DNA of 64,000 nucleotides from the NCBI RefSeq assembly GCF_004765605.1, contig NZ_SRLC01000001.1, positions 434,001 to 498,000 on the forward strand, in the 5' to 3' direction. Positions 1 through 12,892 of this stretch are shown piece after piece (position 1 is the first letter of the stretch; each line of letters begins with the position of its first letter). A program made the translations under genes and the position numbers. The notes beneath the pieces were generated by a model, which saw only the letters and a list, made by a program, of their open reading frames with translations, did not search any database and had not been told where the DNA came from. The DNA is from Hymenobacter aquaticus (GTDB taxonomy: Bacteria > Bacteroidota > Bacteroidia > Cytophagales > Hymenobacteraceae).

Positions 1-1
1 C

Positions 2-592
2 GTGGCGCAGGGCGTTCAGCACGATTACCTCCGAGCCCCGCACCCGGTCCAGCGACTCCTGCGACAGATGGTTGGCGTCGGTGATGTAGGTGAAATTATC
101 GATGCGGAAGCCCAGCACCGGCAGCTTGTAGTGCAGGGCCCGAATGGGGTGCACTTCCACGCCTTCCACCAGAAAGCTGTCCGAGTCGCTCACGATGGGG
201 TAGGTGGCCACTTTGGGCACGCCGGGGTACTTGTGCTCGGCAAAGATGTAGGCGTACTCGCGCCGGAGCTGCTCCAGCACCCGCGGCTCGGCGTACACGG
301 GCATGTCCTGCTGCTGCTTGAAGTTGTACGCCCGGATGTCGTCCATGCCAGCCGTGTGGTCTTTGTGCTCGTGGGTGAACAGCAGCGCGTCCAGGTGGTC
401 GATGCGGGCCCGCAGCACCTGCTGGCGGAAGTCGGGCCCCGAGTCGATAATCAGGCTTTTGCCCTGGGTCTGCACGTGCACCGATACGCGCAGGCGCTTG
501 TCGCGGTAGTCCACGGAGCTGCATACCGGGCAGTGGCACCCAATCATGGGGACTCCCTGGGACGTACCGGTACCGAGAAAAGTAACTTGCAC
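2..592 (-). CDS. MBL-fold metallo-hydrolase, PhnP-like (C-terminus beyond window)
   Basis: The protein begins MQVTFLGTGTSQGVP, the typical start of PhnP-like metallo-beta-lactamase-fold hydrolases (phosphodiesterase-like). It then has a CHCPVC cysteine cluster near residue 20, which in PhnP proteins holds an extra structural zinc, and the THEHKDH metal-binding motif of the family. I chose the GTG at 592 because the conserved N-terminal strand and GTGTSQG loop lie upstream of the first ATG (547), so the ATG would remove family sequence. The gene runs off the left edge, so the last histidine ligands are not seen. It lies downstream of the receiver gene on the same strand, separated by a palindromic repeat. 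The true substrate is unknown. Confidence 0.86.
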   Translation of the reverse strand, partial: MQVTFLGTGTSQGVPMIGCHCPVCSSVDYRDKRLRVSVHVQTQGKSLIIDSGPDFRQQVLRARIDHLDALLFTHEHKDHTAGMDDIRAYNFKQQQDMPVYAEPRVLEQLRREYAYIFAEHKYPGVPKVATYPIVSDSDSFLVEGVEVHPIRALHYKLPVLGFRIDNFTYITDANHLSQESLDRVRGSEVIVLNALRH

Positions 593-600
593 TGTTGCTT

Positions 601-684
601 GAATTATGAATGCTGAATTATGAATTATGAATTATTCCTGGCCCGCCGGGGTAGCACCAATTCATAATTCAGCATTCATAATTC
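601..684. repeat. Inverted repeat with 26-bp perfect arms built from GAATTATGAAT units
   Basis: Positions 601-626 and 659-684 are exact reverse complements (26/26), separated by 32 bp of ordinary GC-rich sequence. Each arm is itself made of short AATTATGAATT-like units. It sits between two minus-strand genes. It could fold in RNA or be a small palindromic element; there is no terminal T-run suggesting a simple terminator. Confidence 0.85.
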
Positions 685-692
685 ATAATTCC

Positions 693-1070
693 TTACCCGA
701 TATACTGCTTCACTACGCGCACCAGGGCGTCGAAGTCGAGAGGCTTGGGCAGGTAGTCGGTCACACCGGCCTCGCGGAACTGCTCCATCGAGTAGTTGTT
801 GGCGTTGCCGGTAATGGCGATAATCGGAATCTGGGCGATGCGCGGGTCGGCGTTGCGCCGGATTTCGCGGGTGCACTCCATGCCGTCTTTCACCGGAATG
901 TTGATGTCCATCAGCACGCAGTCGATGGGCTGGGACTCCACCTGCTTGATTACTTCCCCGCCGTTCTTGGCCGATACAATTTTATATTTCTGGAGCTCCA
1001 GAATTTTTTTGGTCAGGTTCAAAATAACAGAGCTATCCTCTGCTATCAGGATCGTTTTAGAATCAGCCAT
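693..1070 (-). CDS. Single-domain response regulator (CheY-like receiver)
   Basis: This 125-aa protein is a complete receiver domain and nothing more. The acidic pair E11/D12, the phospho-acceptor D55 (in VLMDINIP), T87 (IAITGNA) and K109 (LPKP) are all present, so phosphorylation should be possible. It lacks an output domain, so it acts as a phosphate carrier or by protein contact. It lies 61 bp downstream of the large hybrid kinase on the same strand, which suggests co-transcription and that the kinase HPt domain is its phosphodonor; that partnership is inferred. Confidence 0.93.
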   Translation of the reverse strand: MADSKTILIAEDSSVILNLTKKILELQKYKIVSAKNGGEVIKQVESQPIDCVLMDINIPVKDGMECTREIRRNADPRIAQIPIIAITGNANNYSMEQFREAGVTDYLPKPLDFDALVRVVKQYIG

Positions 1071-1131
1071 GGAAGAGAAGGTTTAGGGTCGGACGGGTAC
1101 GGGAAGGGTCGGTTAAGAACTACTACGGCGT

Positions 1132-5238
<4,107 letters not shown>

Positions 5239-5382
5239 CGGGTAGGATAGGGGGTCGGCGGGGGAGGTAATCCACCACACGTAACCAGTACGCGAGTTTT
5301 AACTCCTTAAATTTGTCAAAAATATCCCAAATAGCGTGTTTTCACGCGGGATTGGGCCCGGAAAAATGCCGCTGATTTCTGT

Positions 5383-6510
5383 ATGCGCACCCTTATCTTC
5401 ACGGTAACCACCGATTTAAACTACGATCAGCGCATGCAGCGAATCTGCGGGAGCCTGGCCCGGCATGGCTACCAGGTGCTGCTCGTGGGGCGTCAGGGGC
5501 GGGCCTCGCAGCCCCTGACGCCCCAGCCGTATCGGCAGCACCGGCTGCGCTGCTGGAACAATAAAGGCAAATTATTCTATTTAGAATACAATATAAGGCT
5601 GTTTTTTTACCTGCTTCGGCAGCAAGCCAGCGCCTGGTGCGCCATCGACCTGGATACGGCCCTGCCGGTGTGGCTGCGCGCCCGGCTGGCGGGCCAGCCC
5701 TTTATCTACGATGCCCACGAGCTGTTTACCGAGGTGCCCGAAGTAGTAAGCCGGCCGGCAGTGCAGCGCTTGTGGCGGGCCGTCGAGCGGTTTATCGTGC
5801 CCCGCGCCGCGTTGGCTTACACGGTGGGGCCGGCCCTGGCCCGGGTGTTTGAGCAGCGCTACGGCCGGCCGTTTGCCGTGGTGCGCAACATCAGCCGGCT
5901 GAGCGCCGCCGAACTGCCGCCGGCCCCGGTGGCGGCACCCCAAGAGGGGTACATTCTTTACCAGGGCGCTCTGAATGCGGGTCGGGGCCTGGAGGCGCTG
6001 CTCGACGCCATGCCGCACGTGGCGGGCCGCCTGGTTATCTGCGGGGAAGGCGACTTGTCGGGGCCGCTGCGGGCGCGGGCGGCCCGGCTGGGCCTGCTTG
6101 ATTCCGGTAAGGTTGACTTTCGCGGCTACGTGCTGCCCGACGCGCTACGGGAAGTCACGAGTCAGGCGGCGGTGGGCATTATGCTGCTCGAAAACCAGGG
6201 GCTGAGCTATTACTATTCCCTGGCCAATAAGTTTTTCGACTACCTGCACGCCGGCATTCCCCAGCTGATCGTCGATTTTCCCGAGTACCGGCTGCTGAAT
6301 GAGCAGTACGAAGTGGCCGAGGTGGTGGCGCTGACGCCCGAGTCGATTGCGGCGGCCCTGAACGGGCTGCTGCGCGACCACCCGGCCCGCTACCACGCCC
6401 TGGCCCAGAACTGTCGCCGCGCCCGGCTGGCCTTCAACTGGCAGCGCGAGGAGCAGCACCTGCTGGGCCTTTACCAGAGCCTGTGGGCTCCCCAACCCGT
6501 TTCCGCATGA
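5383..6510 (+). CDS. GT-B glycosyltransferase (GT4-like)
   Basis: A 375-aa protein with the two-domain look of GT4 glycosyltransferases. The N-terminal domain reads TVTTDLNYDQRMQRICGSLARHGYQVLLVGR with a conserved IYDAHELFTEVPE strand-loop. The C-terminal nucleotide-sugar half has YQGALNAGRGLEALLDAM, ICGEGDL and NKFFDYLHAGIPQLI. It would transfer a sugar from a nucleotide donor, perhaps to an envelope glycan; donor and acceptor cannot be read from sequence. Its TGA stop overlaps the ATG of miaA (ATGA at 6507-6510), which implies translational coupling. It diverges from the hybrid kinase. Confidence 0.85.
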   Translation: MRTLIFTVTTDLNYDQRMQRICGSLARHGYQVLLVGRQGRASQPLTPQPYRQHRLRCWNNKGKLFYLEYNIRLFFYLLRQQASAWCAIDLDTALPVWLRARLAGQPFIYDAHELFTEVPEVVSRPAVQRLWRAVERFIVPRAALAYTVGPALARVFEQRYGRPFAVVRNISRLSAAELPPAPVAAPQEGYILYQGALNAGRGLEALLDAMPHVAGRLVICGEGDLSGPLRARAARLGLLDSGKVDFRGYVLPDALREVTSQAAVGIMLLENQGLSYYYSLANKFFDYLHAGIPQLIVDFPEYRLLNEQYEVAEVVALTPESIAAALNGLLRDHPARYHALAQNCRRARLAFNWQREEQHLLGLYQSLWAPQPVSA

Positions 6511-7412
6511 GTTTTTCGCTTCCTGACTTCTCGCCGCCGCAGCCCACGCTGCTGGTCGTGGCCGGCCCCACGGCCGTGGGCAAAACCGCCCTGTGCGTGC
6601 AGCTGGCCCAGCACTACCAGACCGACATCATCTCGGCCGACTCCCGGCAGTTTTTTCGGGAGTTGAGCATCGGTACGGCCAAGCCCACGCCGGCCGAAAT
6701 GCAGGGCGTAACGCACCACTTCATCGACTCGCACAGCATTACGGAAGACTACAACGCCGGCCGCTTCGAAGCCGACTGCCTGGCCCTGCTCGACGAGCTG
6801 TTTCAGCGGCACCGGGTGGTTATTCTCACCGGCGGCTCGGGGCTGTATCTGCAGGCCGTCACGGAGGGGCTGGATGAAATGCCGCTGGCCGACCTCACGG
6901 TGCGGGCCGCGCTGCAACGGGAGCTGGCCGAGCACGGCCTGGCGCCGCTGGTGGCCGAGCTGGAGCGCCTCGACCCGGTAACGCACGCCCGTATCGACCG
7001 GCAAAACCACCAGCGCGTGGTGCGGGCCCTGGAAGTGACGCGCAGCACGGGCCAGCCGTTTTCGAGCTTTCACACGCCCAAAGTAGCGAAGGAAAGGCCC
7101 TTCCAAACCGTTAAAATAGCCCTCAGCCGGGAGCGGGAAGAGCTCTACCAGCGCATCGACCAGCGGGTAGACCAGATGCTGGACGCGGGCCTGCTGGCCG
7201 AAGTCACCGCCCTGCTGCCCTACCGCCACCACAACGCGCTGCAAACCGTGGGCTACCAGGAAATCTTCGGCTACCTCGACGGCCTCTACGACTGGCCCGA
7301 AGCCGTGCGCCTGCTCAAGCGCAACACCCGCCACTACGCCAAGCGCCAGCTCACCTGGCTGCGCCGCGACCCGCAGTACCACTGGCTGCACCCGGAGGCG
7401 GTGAGATGGTGA
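6507..7412 (+). CDS. miaA: tRNA dimethylallyltransferase MiaA
   Basis: A 301-aa enzyme that transfers dimethylallyl from DMAPP to N6 of A37 in tRNAs reading UNN codons. It shows the P-loop VAGPTAVGKTALCVQLA, then DIISADSRQFFRELSIGTAKP, the THHFIDS block, ILTGGSGLYLQA, and the late TVGYQEIFGYLDG and TRHYAKRQLTWLRRD blocks, all typical of MiaA. The start was moved from an upstream alternative (6483) to ATG 6507, which overlaps the glycosyltransferase stop as ATGA and leaves a normal-length protein. A hairpin terminator follows at 7527-7560. Confidence 0.96.
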   Translation: MSFSLPDFSPPQPTLLVVAGPTAVGKTALCVQLAQHYQTDIISADSRQFFRELSIGTAKPTPAEMQGVTHHFIDSHSITEDYNAGRFEADCLALLDELFQRHRVVILTGGSGLYLQAVTEGLDEMPLADLTVRAALQRELAEHGLAPLVAELERLDPVTHARIDRQNHQRVVRALEVTRSTGQPFSSFHTPKVAKERPFQTVKIALSREREELYQRIDQRVDQMLDAGLLAEVTALLPYRHHNALQTVGYQEIFGYLDGLYDWPEAVRLLKRNTRHYAKRQLTWLRRDPQYHWLHPEAVRW

Positions 7413-7425
7413 TTTAGTGATTTAG

Positions 7426-7668
7426 TGATTTAGTGATTTAGTGAGTTGTCGTTCAATGACTCCTGTTATTGCGAGGTGTAGCTGAAGCAATCCGTCCTCT
7501 CAAATATGCGGAGTGCTCTTACGTGAAAAGCCCCTTATTCCGGTTGGAATAAAGGGCTTTCTGGTAAAAGGTCGTTAGTCACTGGCAGCGGATGCCGGCG
7601 GCCTCGTAATGGCAGGAAACTCAGCGTCAGTGCGGTGAGAACGAAAAACTCACTAAATCACTAAATCA
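7426..7668. repeat. Inverted arms of tandem TTTAGTGA units around a 200-bp intergenic segment
   Basis: Several tandem TGATTTAG units occupy 7409-7447, and their reverse complement occupies 7647-7686. The 22-bp stretches 7426-7447 and 7647-7668 are perfectly complementary. Between them lie a segment 7467-7500 (TTGCGAGG...GAAGCAATCCG...CCTCT) that recurs near 52444, and a hairpin terminator. The structure resembles the repeats at 601, 9377 and 52363. Confidence 0.8.
7527..7560. terminator. Bidirectional hairpin terminator between miaA and pfkA
   Basis: AAAGCCCCTTATTCC (7527-7541) pairs with GGAATAAAGGGCTTT (7546-7560) with one mismatch and a 4-base loop. A-rich and T-rich flanks lie on both sides, between convergent genes. 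Confidence 0.75.
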
Positions 7669-7687
7669 CTAATTCACCAACTCACCG

Positions 7688-8662
7688 CTACACCGACAGG
7701 ATTTCGACCATGCGCATGAAGGTCTGGTTGATGAGCTTTTTCTTGTGGATCGTGTCGCTGAAGGGGGTGTAGACCAGCTTGCGGTCCACGATGCCGGCCA
7801 TGACGTTGCGCATGCCGTTCATCAGGCCCTCCACGGCGGCAATGCCGATCTGGGAGCCCAGCAGGCGGTCGGCGGCGGTGGGGGAGCCCCCGCGCTGCAC
7901 GTGCCCGATGATAGTCACGCGGGTGTCGAGCTCCGGAATGGCTTCCTTTACCTGCTTGGCCACGGCCTGGGCGTTGCCTTCCTCATCGCCCTCGGCCACT
8001 ACCACGATAAACGAGGTTTTCGAGCGTTTCCAGCCGGCTTTCAGCGTTTCAATCACCGCCTCGGTCGACATCTGGGTTTCCGGAATCATCACGATTTCGG
8101 CCCCGCCCCCGATGGCGCAGGGAATGGCGATGTAGCCCGAGTCGCGACCCATTACCTCGATGAAAAAGCACCGGTCGTGCGAATCGGCGGTGTCCCGGAT
8201 TTTGTCGATGGCCTCCAGGGCCGTATTCACGGCCGTGTCGTAGCCGATGGTGTAGTCGGTGCCGTAGAGGTCGTTGTCGATGGTGCCGGGGGCGCCCACG
8301 GTGGGAATGCCGAACTCCTGCTCGAAAATGGTGGCGCCGGTAAAAGTACCATTGCCGCCGATGGCCACCAGGCCGTCGATGCCGTTGTTGACCAGCTGGT
8401 CGAAGGCCTGCTGCCGGCCTTCCTTGGTCTGGAATTTCTGGCTGCGGGCCGACTTCAGAATCGTGCCGCCCTTCTGCACGGTGTTGGCCACGGAAGCCGA
8501 ATCCAGCTTCACGAACTCCCCTTTGATCATGCCGCTGTAGCCGCGCATGATGCCATACACCTCAATGCCGTGGTACACGGCCGTGCGCACCACGGCCCGG
8601 ATGCAGGCGTTCATACCCGGCGAGTCGCCGCCGCTGGTGAAAACTGCAATACGTTTCATCAT
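7688..8662 (-). CDS. pfkA: ATP-dependent 6-phosphofructokinase
   Basis: A 324-aa protein of normal PfkA length that phosphorylates fructose 6-phosphate to fructose 1,6-bisphosphate in glycolysis. It has the FTSGGDSPGMNACIR nucleotide loop, the catalytic TIDND block (D129/D131), VMGRDSGYIA and HVQRGGSPTAADR. The ATP/PPi-discriminating glycine follows in GGNGTF, so it is the ATP type. The residue before it is Asn, where the E. coli enzyme has Asp103. Two adjacent ATG codons (8662, 8659) could start it. It converges on miaA and shares the terminator. Confidence 0.95.
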   Translation of the reverse strand: MMKRIAVFTSGGDSPGMNACIRAVVRTAVYHGIEVYGIMRGYSGMIKGEFVKLDSASVANTVQKGGTILKSARSQKFQTKEGRQQAFDQLVNNGIDGLVAIGGNGTFTGATIFEQEFGIPTVGAPGTIDNDLYGTDYTIGYDTAVNTALEAIDKIRDTADSHDRCFFIEVMGRDSGYIAIPCAIGGGAEIVMIPETQMSTEAVIETLKAGWKRSKTSFIVVVAEGDEEGNAQAVAKQVKEAIPELDTRVTIIGHVQRGGSPTAADRLLGSQIGIAAVEGLMNGMRNVMAGIVDRKLVYTPFSDTIHKKKLINQTFMRMVEILSV

Positions 8663-8910
8663 AATTCAGGTATTCAAAACTGCCCAGTGCGGGCGGGGCA
8701 AAGGTGGTAAATCCAAATTGAAAACAAAGTCTTTGAGGGGTGGAAAGGCAAAAAAACAACGCAGAAAATAGGTTGCTGCCGGCTATTTTTTTTAGAACTG
8801 CGTATTGCAACAAACCTTCCTGCCGAGTATCTTAACCGCTCTGCCGCCGCCGCTAAACCGCCCGGCAGGCTCTGTTCTTTTCCTTCACCGTTACTTAAGC
8901 GACGCCCTAT

Positions 8911-9369
8911 ATGTTTGGCTTTTTTGAAAACGAGCAAACCAAGAAAGTGAAAAGTCACCTCATGAATCTGGCAGCGCTGGCCAAAGCCGACGGCCACATT
9001 GACGAGCGGGAAATGAGCTTCATCGTGGCGGTGGGCAAAAAGAACGGAATGCGGGCCGACGACGTGCGCTCCATCGTGGCCAACTCCGGCAACATCAACC
9101 TGGTGTTGCCCGACAACGATTCGGAGCGGTTCGACCAGATTTTTGACTTGGTGGACATGATGCTGGCCGACGGCATCGTGGACGACCACGAAATGGACTT
9201 CTGCATTGGCATGGCCGAAAAGCTGGGCTTCCGCAAAGCCATTGTGGGCGTGCTGGTTCGCAAAATATCGGTCGGCGTAAAGGACGGCCTGCCCCGGGAG
9301 CAGATCAAAACCGAGTCGGAGTCGTTTCTCAACTACAACGGCACCCACCCCAAAGGCAGCGGGCTGTAG
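8911..9369 (+). CDS. TerB-like tellurite-resistance-fold protein
   Basis: A 152-aa, probably cytosolic, all-helical protein. Two acidic motifs are visible: AKADGHIDEREMSFI (about 25-39) and MLADGIVDDHEMDFC (about 85-99). This is the duplicated DGxxDxxE pattern of the TerB/DjlA-N fold, which binds metal ions. Family members occur in tellurite-resistance and stress contexts, but no ter operon is nearby, so a general role is more likely. It is a single gene, divergent from pfkA and followed by a low-complexity inverted repeat. Confidence 0.78.
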   Translation: MFGFFENEQTKKVKSHLMNLAALAKADGHIDEREMSFIVAVGKKNGMRADDVRSIVANSGNINLVLPDNDSERFDQIFDLVDMMLADGIVDDHEMDFCIGMAEKLGFRKAIVGVLVRKISVGVKDGLPREQIKTESESFLNYNGTHPKGSGL

Positions 9370-9376
9370 GGGTTTT

Positions 9377-9545
9377 AGTGCTTGGTGCCTAGTGCCTAGT
9401 GCCTAGTGCTTGGGTTTTGGCATCTCGTGCACACAGCTTCGATATTAGAATTAAATCTGGTGCCCAATGTCGATGTAAGGCATTGGGCACTACCTCTTTC
9501 TAAGCACCAAGCACCAAGCACCAAGCACTAAGTACTAAGCACAAG
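9377..9545. repeat. Inverted arms of tandem AGTGCCT / AGTGCTTGG units
   Basis: About 40 bp of AGTGCTTGGTGCCTAGTGCC-type units (9377-9415) face about 45 bp of the complementary AAGCACCAAGCACC-type units (9501-9545), separated by about 85 bp. The match is imperfect but clearly inverted. The right arm abuts the stop of the next gene. Same architecture as at 601 and 7426 but a different core unit. Confidence 0.75.
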
Positions 9546-10725
9546 CATCAACTGAGCGCAGCAGGGCGGCGCAGGCTTCCTCGATTTCGGAAACGGAAAT
9601 CGTGAGGGGCGGGGCGATGCGCAGGGAATTGTCGCAGAACAGAAACCAGTCGGTTAGGATGCCTTCGTGGGCCAGGGCGTGGTCGATGATGGGCTTGAGC
9701 ACGGCGAAGGAGTCGAACTCGACGGCCAGCAGCAGGCCGTGGCCCCGCACCGCCCGAATAGCAGGATGCTGCAGAAGCCGCCGGAACAGGGCGGCTTTTT
9801 CGTGCACGCCCGCCAGCAGATTTTCCTCCTGAATAACGCGCAGCGTGGCCAGGGAGGCCGCGCACGACACCGGGTGCCCGCCAAACGTGGTGCAGTGGCC
9901 CAGAATCGGGTTGGTTTTGAAGCCCGCCATGATTTCCTGGGACGAAATAAACGCCCCAATTGGCATACCGCCGCCCATCCCCTTGGCGCACACCAGAATA
10001 TCGGGCGTCACGTCGAACTGCTCGAAGGCCCAGAAGGAACCGGTGCGCCCGAAGCCGCACTGAATTTCGTCCAGAATCAGCAGGGCACCTACCTCGTGGC
10101 AGCGCCGGCGCAGCGCCGGCAGGTAGCCCGGCTCCGGCACCCGCACGCCCGCTTCGCCCTGCACCGTTTCGACGACGACGGCGGCCGTGCGCTCGGTTAT
10201 CAGCGCCAGGTCGGCGGGCTCGTTGAAATGGATGTGGCGCACGTCGGGCAGCAGGGGGCGGTAGCTGTTTTTGAAGCCCTCGGAACCGGTGATGGACAGC
10301 GCGCCGTGGGTGGAGCCGTGGTAGGCGTTGTGGCAGGAAATCAGCTCGGTGCGGCCCGTGTGGCGCTTGGCCAGCTTCAGGGCCCCTTCGATGGCCTCGG
10401 CCCCGGAATTGGTGAAGTATACGCTGTCGAGGTGCGCGGGCAGGGTTTGGTGCAGGGCGTAGGCCAGCTCGGCCGGCGGGGCCTGCACCAGCTCACCATA
10501 TACCATCAGGTGCAGGTACTTATCGGCCTGGTCCTTGATGGCCTGCACCACGCGGGGGTGGCGGTGGCCCACGTTGCTTACCCCAATGCCGGAAATCAGA
10601 TCCAGAATGCGGCGGCCGGCGGTATCGTACATGTACACGCCTTCGGCCCGCTCAATTTCGAGCAGCAGCGGAAAGTCGGAAGTCTGGGCCTGGTGGCGCA
10701 GAAACAGCTGGCGGGGGGTAAGCAT
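9535..10725 (-). CDS. Class III PLP-dependent aminotransferase
   Basis: A 396-aa aspartate-aminotransferase-family (class III, ornithine/acetylornithine-like) protein. It carries the typical DLISGIGVSNVGHRHP N-terminal block, FTNSGAEAIEGALKLAKRHT, SCHNAYHGSTHGALS, LILDEIQCGFGRTG, and the PLP lysine K248 in CAKGMGGGMPIGAF. The frame stays open upstream to 11637, but that part lies opposite the EamA gene and is out-of-frame sequence. ATG 10725 gives the normal family start. The amino donor and substrate (ornithine, acetylornithine, GABA or another amine) cannot be settled; no arg genes are adjacent. Confidence 0.9.
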   Translation of the reverse strand: MLTPRQLFLRHQAQTSDFPLLLEIERAEGVYMYDTAGRRILDLISGIGVSNVGHRHPRVVQAIKDQADKYLHLMVYGELVQAPPAELAYALHQTLPAHLDSVYFTNSGAEAIEGALKLAKRHTGRTELISCHNAYHGSTHGALSITGSEGFKNSYRPLLPDVRHIHFNEPADLALITERTAAVVVETVQGEAGVRVPEPGYLPALRRRCHEVGALLILDEIQCGFGRTGSFWAFEQFDVTPDILVCAKGMGGGMPIGAFISSQEIMAGFKTNPILGHCTTFGGHPVSCAASLATLRVIQEENLLAGVHEKAALFRRLLQHPAIRAVRGHGLLLAVEFDSFAVLKPIIDHALAHEGILTDWFLFCDNSLRIAPPLTISVSEIEEACAALLRSVDACA

Positions 10726-10832
10726 AAGCAAAGCAACTTCGGGTTTGGGGGCGCAAAGGTAGGTAGACTCCGGGCCGTAACCAGTGGCCGGCCCGAGCTG
10801 CTGCCGGCCCGCCGTATAAACAACGAAAGCTC

Positions 10833-11705
10833 TTATTCGGCTCCCAGGGCTGGCTCGGGCCGGCTGGTGGTAAGCGTGGCGCCGGCGCTGGCCAGCACGA
10901 TGCAGCCCACGGCCAGCCACTGGGGCAGCGTCAGCCGCTCGTGCAGCAGCAGCCAGCCCGACAGCGCCGCGGCCACCGGCTCCAGGCTCATCAGGATGCT
11001 GAAGGTGCGGGTGGGCATGGTGCGCAGGGCCTGCATTTCGAGGGAAAACGGCAGCACGCTGGAAAACAAGGCCAGCAGGCTGCCCAGCAACAGCAGGTGG
11101 GGCGTCAGGGCGTGAAAGCTGCCACCGGCCACCCCGAAAGGCAGCACCGGCAGGGCCGCAAACAGCATTCCGACGGCCACGGCCCGCTGGCCCGGCAGCA
11201 CAGTAGCCGTGCGTTGGCCCAGCACGATGTAGACGGCCCAGCAGGCTCCGGCCGCCACGGCAAAAAATAAACCCAGCAGGTCGAGGCCCTGCCCGTTCCA
11301 GGGCGCAATCAGGGCAATGCCGGCGGCGGCCAGCACCACCCACACGAAGTCGAACCAGCGGCGCGCCCCCACCAGGGCCAGGCTCAGCGGGCCAATAAAT
11401 TCGAGGGTGACGGCCAAGCCCAGCGGGATGCGGGCCAGGGCGCAGTAAAACAGGAAGTTCATCAAGCCCAACGCCAGGCCGTAGGGCACCACCGCCCGCC
11501 ATTGGGCCGGCGTCAGGCGGGCCAGGCGGGGCCGCACTACCACCGCCAGCACCAGGGCCGAAATGCCGATGCGCAGGCTGGCAGTGCCGGCTGCTCCCAG
11601 CATCGGGAAGAGGCCTTTCGCAATGGCCGCCCCGCATTGCACGCTGGCAATGGACAGCAGTACGGCGGGCAACGGGGGAAGGGACAAACGAAGGGAACGA
11701 CTCAT
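10833..11705 (-). CDS. EamA-family transporter (RhtA-like amino-acid exporter)
   Basis: A 290-aa inner-membrane protein with about ten hydrophobic segments forming two EamA repeats (residues 10-140 and 150-280). Conserved parts include the second-repeat motif SVLPFSLEMQALR...FSILMSLEPVAAALSGWLLLHE, which is close to RhtA/YdcZ-type drug/metabolite exporters of threonine and homoserine. It probably exports amino acids or related metabolites. It sits just upstream of the class III aminotransferase on the same strand (107-bp gap), so they may be co-transcribed. Substrate uncertain. Confidence 0.88.
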   Translation of the reverse strand: MSRSLRLSLPPLPAVLLSIASVQCGAAIAKGLFPMLGAAGTASLRIGISALVLAVVVRPRLARLTPAQWRAVVPYGLALGLMNFLFYCALARIPLGLAVTLEFIGPLSLALVGARRWFDFVWVVLAAAGIALIAPWNGQGLDLLGLFFAVAAGACWAVYIVLGQRTATVLPGQRAVAVGMLFAALPVLPFGVAGGSFHALTPHLLLLGSLLALFSSVLPFSLEMQALRTMPTRTFSILMSLEPVAAALSGWLLLHERLTLPQWLAVGCIVLASAGATLTTSRPEPALGAE

Positions 11706-11819
11706 GCGGCGGAAAAATGGCTACTCAGGCCGCAAAGGTGGCAACTATAACCGGGCCTTTGGTCATTGGCTTTGCCTAGCCCCGGTTGGAAGGCCGGGTA
11801 TAGGGTGGCCAGCAAACAA

Positions 11820-11846
11820 AAACAGGCTGCCACGGGCAGCCTGTTT
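11820..11846 (-). terminator. Rho-independent terminator after the Spy-like gene
   Basis: AAACAGGCTGCC (11820-11831) pairs perfectly with GGCAGCCTGTTT (11835-11846) around a 3-base loop. On the minus strand it is followed by a T-rich stretch. It lies just beyond the stop of the gene at 11873. Confidence 0.85.
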
Positions 11847-11872
11847 GGGAGCAATAGAGCGTGCGGAAAAAA

Positions 11873-12364
11873 CTAATCTTCGGGTGGGCCGGCAAACTGG
11901 CCCGCGCCGGGCCCACTACCCCCGCGCCGGTCGGCCACGCGCTTGAGGACTTCCTTGGTAAAGTCGCGCTCCGCAATGAAGAGCCGCCCCACCTGGCGGA
12001 TGGTGAGCACCTTCTGGAATTTGTCGAAGTACTCCTTTTCCAGATTCACCTCGCTCTGGCGCAGGGCCAGGGCCTGGGTCAGGTTATCCTTGATCTGCTG
12101 GTCGGAGAGGCCGTCGGGGTTGGCCGTGCGCAGCTGGCGCATGCGGCGGGCCACGTCGCGGCGCTTGTCCGAAAACTCGTTGTAGAGCGGCCAGAAGCGC
12201 TGGGCCTGGTCCTGGGTCAGGGATATTTTGTCGGTCAGGTAGGCAATCTTGGCGTTTTCCAGCTGACTGAGCCGCCCGCCCTGGCGGCCGCCCTGGGCAA
12301 AGCCCGCCCCGGGCAGGGCCGCCAGCAGCAGCAAGGCCAGGAGGCTACGAAGGAGATATTTCAT
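11873..12364 (-). CDS. Periplasmic Spy/CpxP-like sensor protein
   Basis: A 163-aa exported protein. It has a signal peptide (MKYLLRSLLALLLLAALPGAGFAQ) and then a helical, charge-rich body with ITLTQ-type wording (KISLTQDQAQRFWPLYNEFSDKRRDVARRMRQL), resembling the LTxxQ helices of Spy/CpxP chaperone-like proteins. The start ATG 12364 is preferred over the upstream reading at 12391 because it begins exactly at the signal peptide. It is the last gene of a sigma factor/anti-sigma-like operon, so it probably senses envelope state or is a target of that regulator. Function is inferred. Confidence 0.72.
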   Translation of the reverse strand: MKYLLRSLLALLLLAALPGAGFAQGGRQGGRLSQLENAKIAYLTDKISLTQDQAQRFWPLYNEFSDKRRDVARRMRQLRTANPDGLSDQQIKDNLTQALALRQSEVNLEKEYFDKFQKVLTIRQVGRLFIAERDFTKEVLKRVADRRGGSGPGAGQFAGPPED

Positions 12365-12400
12365 GGGAGAAGAGAGCAAGAGAAGCGTCAAAAATAGAGG

Positions 12401-12862
12401 TTACAGATAGTTTTCATCGGTGGGCTGGGCGTCCAGGGCATCCTGCAACTCCCCGGGCGAAGCCTGCAAAAAGCTCTCGGTCAGGGTACGGTCGGTGGCT
12501 GATAGCTCGGCCAGGTCCGTGAGCGTCACGCGGGAGTCGGAAGCCAGCAGGTACTGCACCATCTCGGTGCGGGGCACGGCTTCGAGGGCCGCTACCGGCG
12601 CCGAAACCGACGTGGCTGCCGGCTGGCTCAGGAAAAAGCTGGTGGCAAAGCCGCCCAGCACCACGGCCGAGGCCAGGGCCGTGCGCGCCGGGCCCGACAG
12701 GACCGTCAGCCAGTGCCAGCCCAGCCCGGCCGCGTCGCGGCCGGTGGCGGGCTGCACCCGGGCCATTACCTGGCGCGGCAGCCGCTCGAAGTAGTCGGCT
12801 GGGGGCGGAGCCAGCGGCTGGGGCCGCCGCTTGTGGTCATCCAGACGAAAAGGAGTGTTCAT
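12401..12862 (-). CDS. Putative anti-sigma factor, single-pass membrane protein
   Basis: A 153-aa protein with a soluble N-terminus (about 1-55, containing YFERLPRQVMARV), one membrane segment (about 60-80, TALASAVVLGGFATSFFL) and a C-terminal domain outside the membrane. No zinc-binding HxxxCxxC motif is present, so it is not a ZAS-type anti-sigma. The assignment rests on position: it follows an ECF sigma gene by 30 bp and precedes a Spy-like periplasmic gene, the usual sigma/anti-sigma/sensor order. It would hold the sigma factor at the membrane. Confidence 0.6.
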   Translation of the reverse strand: MNTPFRLDDHKRRPQPLAPPPADYFERLPRQVMARVQPATGRDAAGLGWHWLTVLSGPARTALASAVVLGGFATSFFLSQPAATSVSAPVAALEAVPRTEMVQYLLASDSRVTLTDLAELSATDRTLTESFLQASPGELQDALDAQPTDENYL

Positions 12863-12892
12863 AGGGCTTAGATGGGGCGCGGGCCCCAGGGT

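Noticed and set aside
10726..11637. N-terminal extension of the class III aminotransferase frame
   Set aside because: The extension overlaps the EamA gene in another frame and lacks aminotransferase sequence; the family start is at ATG 10725.
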